Assembly: GCA_964537055.1 (NCBI GenBank)
Contig: CAZHYV010000003.1
Coordinates: 124,001-188,000 of the forward strand
Reading direction: 5' to 3'
Length of the DNA: 64,000 nt
Source of the DNA: CAZHYV01 sp964537055
GTDB taxonomy: Bacteria; Myxococcota_A; Polyangia; Palsa-1104; JAEUJZ01
Part shown: one piece after another, positions 59,806 through 64,000 of the stretch
How the letters are laid out: every line of letters begins with the position of its first letter
Numbering within the stretch: the first letter of the stretch is position 1
Position numbers and translations under genes: made by a program
Notes under the pieces: generated by a model
The model's input: the letters and a program-made list of their open reading frames with translations, nothing else
Told to the model about the DNA's origin: nothing
Databases searched by the model: none

Positions 59806-60966
59806 CTAATCTTTTTGAAAAAGTAATACCAATCTTCTTTCGTCAAAAAACGAGAAAGTATTGATGTGCGACCATCCATCATGTCTAAATTCTTCTGTCA
59901 GGCTCCTCAAATCGTAACATTTAAACCGTTGAATCGTCCACTCGTCATTATCAATCCGTGCTTTGACCTCAATAGCGTAGCTTTTTTTGACAATGCAGGC
60001 CCGCATATCTAAGATGCGAGTAAATTCTATATCTTCCGGAGTTTTTACTTTTGGATGATGTTGAATAAAGGGAATTGCCCATCGACTTTCCGCCAGTTTC
60101 GCCCATGGAGTTTTTCCTCTAAGAAAAGGATCGTTTTTTCGAATTTCTTCTGGATCTTCAGAGGACTTCCAAGGGGTAATAATATCCATTAATAGCAGGG
60201 TTTTAGAAGGAAAGGCACGTAAAGTATTCCTGAGAAATAAACTTTCGTTTTCGATGTTTGCAAAAGTACCCCCTAATAGGGTAATCAAGTTGACTTGATT
60301 AGGTTGCGAAAGAAGACGCAAAAGCCGCTTATTATGCGGGAGTTCCCTAAAATCTTGATAGACTGCCCAGGACTTTACCTCATGACGATACGAGGCAAAG
60401 ACTTCTTCGCATTCCAAAAACCCTGCATTGAGCATAGGATGACTACTATCGATAAGAAATAGGTTTGTTTTTTGGACAGAGTGCCGACGGAGCATCGTCT
60501 GTATTAGCCGCTGTTCTTGGCGAGCTTGTCCAGAACCTAAAGCAATGATATTTAACTGCGCATGTCCCTGCAGCGTTTTTTGGATCCGGCGTTCGATCCC
60601 CCCTACTATTTCTTCCACAGGAATGTTATTTCCTGATTTGTAGGCCTCCATTGTAGTTTCGCGCTTAAAAGCGGCGGCACTGGTAGGTGAAAGATAGAGG
60701 TAGAGCTGATCGATCTGATCACCAGTCCCATTAATAATCTTATGAAGCTTTTCGTCAAGAGCGATCGGGTCAACGCCAAGCCCTAAGTAACAATTAGGTT
60801 CAAATCCTTCCTCTAGAGAAGCAGTGCTCTCCGTTTTTGCCAAGAGATCAGTCTCTGGGGTAGGTGTGGAAGATGTTTTTAGCTCATTCTCTCTAACAAA
60901 TTCATCAGGGCCCACTCCCTTAAGTAGTATCCTGCTAGATTCATTAGGTTTTACTGATTCTGTCAT
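59806..60966 (-). CDS. SAM-dependent methyltransferase, EgtD-like (Methyltransf_33)
   Basis: About 386 residues. The Rossmann core has LNIIALGSGQARQEQRLI (SAM loop, about 137-154), FLIDSSHPMLNAGF (acidic residue binding SAM), LITLLGGTFANIENESLFLR and TLLLMDIITP; the pattern resembles histidine-specific methyltransferases such as EgtD, though the substrate is not evident. An acidic N-terminal part of about 70 residues precedes it. I start at the ATG at 60966, ten bases after AAGGA. It is 40 bases downstream of the FHA-GGDEF gene and probably co-transcribed with it. Confidence 0.75.
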   Translation of the reverse strand: MTESVKPNESSRILLKGVGPDEFVRENELKTSSTPTPETDLLAKTESTASLEEGFEPNCYLGLGVDPIALDEKLHKIINGTGDQIDQLYLYLSPTSAAAFKRETTMEAYKSGNNIPVEEIVGGIERRIQKTLQGHAQLNIIALGSGQARQEQRLIQTMLRRHSVQKTNLFLIDSSHPMLNAGFLECEEVFASYRHEVKSWAVYQDFRELPHNKRLLRLLSQPNQVNLITLLGGTFANIENESLFLRNTLRAFPSKTLLLMDIITPWKSSEDPEEIRKNDPFLRGKTPWAKLAESRWAIPFIQHHPKVKTPEDIEFTRILDMRACIVKKSYAIEVKARIDNDEWTIQRFKCYDLRSLTEEFRHDGWSHINTFSFFDERRLVLLFQKD

Positions 60967-61006
60967 ATTTAGCATATCCTTACTTGCGATCAGGAGATTC
61001 TTTCTG

Positions 61007-61879
61007 TCAAGTAGAAAAATCTGTTACAACCTTATTTCTTCCCATTTGTTTTGCCTGATAAAGAAGTTTATCAACATTCTTTTTAAACTCTTCCGTGCTC
61101 ATTTCCTCTTGATATTCTCCTACTCCTAGTGAAATCGTTACTGGAAGTAGAAGTCCATCGTAGACAAACGGCTCGTTCGCAATTTCTTCACGAATTTCTT
61201 CCGCAAATTTAACCGCGTTCTCCTTGGGCGTTTCTGGCAAGATAAGTGCAAATTCTTCTCCACCTCCGATACGGCAAAACACATCTCCCTTTCGGACCCG
61301 TTTTAAAATTCGTTCTGCAAGCTGTTTCAAAACGACATCCCCCGCTTCATGCCCATACGTATCGTTAACCCGTTTAAAATGGTCAATATCTATTTCAATT
61401 AATGATAGAGATTGGGTGTGCCGTTTACTGAGCATGATCCAATCCTCTAAGGCCGTTTCAAAATGTGCCTTATTATAGGCTCCCGTTTGAAGATCAATAC
61501 GAGTCAAACGTAATAGTTGTGCATAGATGTCTGATTGAATTCCAACACCTTCTAGGAAATGAAAAATCGTATTCCCTATCTGAAGCAGATCTCCATCTTT
61601 AAGACGATGTTCTTCATTAATGAGACCATTCAGCAAAACACTCCCTGGATCGCCGTGGTTTTCAAATAGCCACCCCTCCTCTGTTTGAAAGAGCTCTACA
61701 GAGTAAGTTGTATCCGCCTTGCTAGGGATGGAAATGCTAGCCTCTTTCTTATTGGAAATCAATAGACGGTTTGACTCAAAGTCAAACCGTCTACCTACCT
61801 CAAGTGAGTTTGGAAGTTCGGAGCGTCCTACAATAAGATAGGCTTTGGGATTATGAGAATTTTGTTCGTCAGTCAGCAT
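61007..61879 (-). CDS. FHA-domain diguanylate cyclase (GGDEF)
   Basis: The 290 residues join an FHA-like domain (about 15-110) to a GGDEF domain (125-290). Diguanylate cyclases make cyclic di-GMP. The catalytic motif is RIGGGEEF (203-210), with GGEEF at 206-210; the usual spacing is R-x-GGEEF, so there is one extra Gly. The inhibitory site RKGD (R196, D199) is six residues before GGEEF, not five, consistent with that insertion. The FHA part lacks the usual Ser-Arg-x-His (TTYSV there), so phosphothreonine binding is doubtful. DNA confirms the extra codon. Together with the HD-GYP regulator at 2.6 kb the window encodes both ends of c-di-GMP turnover. Confidence 0.9.
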   Translation of the reverse strand: MLTDEQNSHNPKAYLIVGRSELPNSLEVGRRFDFESNRLLISNKKEASISIPSKADTTYSVELFQTEEGWLFENHGDPGSVLLNGLINEEHRLKDGDLLQIGNTIFHFLEGVGIQSDIYAQLLRLTRIDLQTGAYNKAHFETALEDWIMLSKRHTQSLSLIEIDIDHFKRVNDTYGHEAGDVVLKQLAERILKRVRKGDVFCRIGGGEEFALILPETPKENAVKFAEEIREEIANEPFVYDGLLLPVTISLGVGEYQEEMSTEEFKKNVDKLLYQAKQMGRNKVVTDFST

Positions 61880-61969
61880 GGGGCGTTATCCCTCTCAGAT
61901 CTAAAAGTGTGTCATGTCTTAGGCTTTATGGCAATCAACCAAAAATTTATCTCTCCTACCCCTGTCATA

Positions 61970-63991
61970 TTAGACCCTAAGCTTCCGCCTTGCCCCTTGG
62001 TATAGAAGAAATCCTAATACGAGGAAAGTAAGGACGGACAGATAATCTCCCCAAGGAGAAATTGATTTCCAATAAGATTTTCCTAAATCAAACATAGAAG
62101 CCTGCTTTGGGAAAAAAGCGCCAAAAAGACCAAAAACCATTCCTGCAATTGAGCCCGCAGCAACCAGACCGGTAGCATACAACATCCCAGGACTCAATTC
62201 AGAAGTAGTAGGGGGCTTTGTTTCAGAAGGAGTGTCATTCTTCTTTTCTCTCTTCGTTACTACATAGCGAATGAGGGCACCAAAAAACATGGCTGTGGTT
62301 ACAGACATTGGTAAATAAATGCCTGCAGCAAAAGCTAAGGCATTCAGCCGGCACATTCGAGCAATCCCCGCTAGCATCGCTCCTAAAAGCATCAATCCCC
62401 AAGGAATTTTTTCACTAAAAAAGGCTTGAATCAAAATAGCTACTAAATTTGCAGCCGGGGCCGCAAATTTAGGGGCGTCTTCACCAGGAGCTAAGTACCC
62501 AATTGCGTGAGAAACGCCCGGAATCGAACGGTCAATCAGAATCACAATTCCTCCCACAAGAAGGGTAGAAATGACAACTCCCACAATGAGGCCAATTTGT
62601 TGTTTCCAGGGAGTCGCTCCCACCAAGAATCCAGTTTTTAGATCTTGAGAGGTAGCCCCTGCGTTCCCAGCTGCAGTAATCGCAATGGCAGCAATCATGA
62701 GAACCATCGGTTGATGGCTAGCATGGGTCAATTTTAAAAGGAAAAAAATTACACATGTAATCATAACTGTCGTGTACATCATCGGCCCTGTAGGCTCCAT
62801 GCTGTACCCCACAACCCCAACAAGACGGCTAGACACGGTTACAAAAAAGAATGAGAACAGAATGATGAGTAGAGAAATAAGGATAGAAAGAGGGAATTTC
62901 CCCGGAAGGTAGGGAAAAAATGGCATAAGGATCACAAGGGCCACAATACCTAGAATAACAGCTCCTATCGGGATATCCTTATCGGTCCGTAATTGAATTC
63001 GGAGCGTACGCGCTTTTAGGCTTTCCACTGCATTTTTAAAACTAGCAACAATGACGGGAATCGTTCTGATAAGAGTTCCTACCCCAGCAAAAATGACCGC
63101 TCCGATTGCAATAAATTTCCCGTAAGCCGAGTGAACCTGAGCGCCGGTAGGGGGGCCTAGAATTGTTCCTATCGGCACACCAAGATTGTGTAGCATTCCA
63201 GCTACATCCTTCCCTCCCAGCCAGACTCCTACTTGGGGCCATGCTGAAAGAAAAGGGACGAGTATAAGCCATGTAAACATACTACCAATAAAGATTTGAA
63301 ATGTCGTACGAAGTCCAACAATGTAGCCTATCCCTAAGTACTCCGGAGTTACCTCAATGTTTAATATCGCGTTTGGATATCGATCATTAGCAGCTCGGTG
63401 AATAATATAGGGAACCTCTTTCCACAAGCCTAAGAATTGCATGAGGACCCAATAAATTGTTCCTACCAAAGACCCCCACAAGACGGGTTTCATGACAGGG
63501 CCCTGCTTTTCTCCCGCAATGAGAACCTCGGCACACGCTTTGCCTTCCGGATAGAGAAGTTTGTGATGTTCTTTTACAATCAGACTGCGCCTCAAAGGAA
63601 TCATAAATAAAATGCCTAAGAGACCTCCGATGATTGCGCATGTAACGATTTGAGAATAGGTGAAGTATTTCGCTCCCTCGATGAGAAAGAGGAATCCACT
63701 AATCCGGAAGATAATTCCACCTGCCATCGATTCCCCCGCCGATCCAATGGACTGCACCATGTTATTTTCGAGGAGGGTGGTTTTTCCAAAGCGTTTTAAT
63801 AACCCTACAGCAATCACAGCAATGGAGATCGATCCCCCCAAAGTCATTCCAGCTCGCAAGGCCAGGTAGACGGAAGAAACGCCAAAAATGGCAGCAAATA
63901 AAACACCAAAAAAAATGGATTTAGGAGTCAGCTCTCTCGTCTTTGTGTCCGGCGGTACAAAGGGCTCAAATGTAGAAGGTAGGGTTGTCAT
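61970..63991 (-). CDS. OPT-family oligopeptide/metal-chelate transporter
   Basis: The 673 residues form about 16 membrane helices and match the bacterial branch of the OPT family (close to yellow stripe-like proteins). Motifs include GVSSVYLALRAGMTLGGSIS, VQSIGSAGESMAGGIIF and a second, related half. These carriers move small peptides or metal chelates with protons. The ATG is at 63991 and the gene is complete. No partner subunit is expected. A gap of 90 bases separates it from the FHA-GGDEF gene. Confidence 0.92.
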   Translation of the reverse strand: MTTLPSTFEPFVPPDTKTRELTPKSIFFGVLFAAIFGVSSVYLALRAGMTLGGSISIAVIAVGLLKRFGKTTLLENNMVQSIGSAGESMAGGIIFRISGFLFLIEGAKYFTYSQIVTCAIIGGLLGILFMIPLRRSLIVKEHHKLLYPEGKACAEVLIAGEKQGPVMKPVLWGSLVGTIYWVLMQFLGLWKEVPYIIHRAANDRYPNAILNIEVTPEYLGIGYIVGLRTTFQIFIGSMFTWLILVPFLSAWPQVGVWLGGKDVAGMLHNLGVPIGTILGPPTGAQVHSAYGKFIAIGAVIFAGVGTLIRTIPVIVASFKNAVESLKARTLRIQLRTDKDIPIGAVILGIVALVILMPFFPYLPGKFPLSILISLLIILFSFFFVTVSSRLVGVVGYSMEPTGPMMYTTVMITCVIFFLLKLTHASHQPMVLMIAAIAITAAGNAGATSQDLKTGFLVGATPWKQQIGLIVGVVISTLLVGGIVILIDRSIPGVSHAIGYLAPGEDAPKFAAPAANLVAILIQAFFSEKIPWGLMLLGAMLAGIARMCRLNALAFAAGIYLPMSVTTAMFFGALIRYVVTKREKKNDTPSETKPPTTSELSPGMLYATGLVAAGSIAGMVFGLFGAFFPKQASMFDLGKSYWKSISPWGDYLSVLTFLVLGFLLYQGARRKLRV

Positions 63992-64000
63992 ATCTAATCA

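Overview
The window looks like a chromosomal segment of a Gram-negative bacterium, most likely a member of the Myxococcota with a shrinking, mid-40s G+C genome. This is inferred from the mix of genes and is not proven. The evidence is a large set of small lipoproteins and secreted cysteine-containing proteins, two sigma-70 family factors (one RpoH-like with a long tail), an FHA-GGDEF protein, an HD-GYP response regulator, a J-domain protein with a PATAN-like N-terminus, DUF2690-like secreted proteins, and a clearly decayed Fic gene. A small-genome Polyangiales relative such as Candidatus Pajaroellobacter would fit, but I cannot test this. There is no phage, insertion sequence, rRNA operon or CRISPR array. 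Most genes are housekeeping or envelope genes in short operons.

Layout. 0.5-6.4 kb: rsmI coupled to an RpoH-like sigma gene, an HD-GYP regulator with a defective receiver, an XRE regulator and folC. 6.4-10 kb: a divergent doxX/marR pair with two matching operators, then a fmdB-groES-groEL operon behind a CIRCE element; the middle of groEL is far richer in G+C than its surroundings. 10-17.8 kb: lipoproteins, rpoZ, a J-domain protein, an S1-domain protein and membrane proteins. 17.8-20.4 kb: a thiE-thiL-thiD operon with promoter and TPP riboswitch. 20.5-22.4 kb: a Fic pseudogene, then tRNA genes for all four serine isoacceptors plus tRNA-Arg(ACG), with tadA among them. 22.5-35.6 kb: an rRNA methyltransferase, ferredoxin, YceI, gamma-glutamyltransferase, Nif3-like protein, iron transporter, ABC exporter, tRNA-Ala and envelope genes.

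35.7-43 kb: a DUF2690-like protein, a thioredoxin reductase-like enzyme, a BrkB-like protein, a second sigma factor, and a tandem pair of proteins with a C-terminal membrane hairpin that is echoed by two more genes at 50.8-55.0 kb. 43-50.8 kb: an aminotransferase, fmt, a DUF882 peptidase, rlmN, a Kir-type channel, and efp next to an extended epmA. 51-58.4 kb: recX, lipoproteins, a TSUP transporter and a 2H phosphodiesterase. 58.5-58.9 kb: a gene-poor stretch with a strong promoter, a perfect Shine-Dalgarno sequence, a nine-codon reading frame, a 14-bp hairpin and a near-perfect 48-base palindrome. 59-64 kb: an unknown protein, an EgtD-like methyltransferase, an FHA-GGDEF protein and an OPT transporter.

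The strongest leads are the 58.6-58.9 kb transcription unit, the TPP riboswitch whose closing helix covers the thiE start codon, the four-member membrane-hairpin family, the degenerate c-di-GMP signalling proteins, the mosaic groEL and the serine tRNA cluster.
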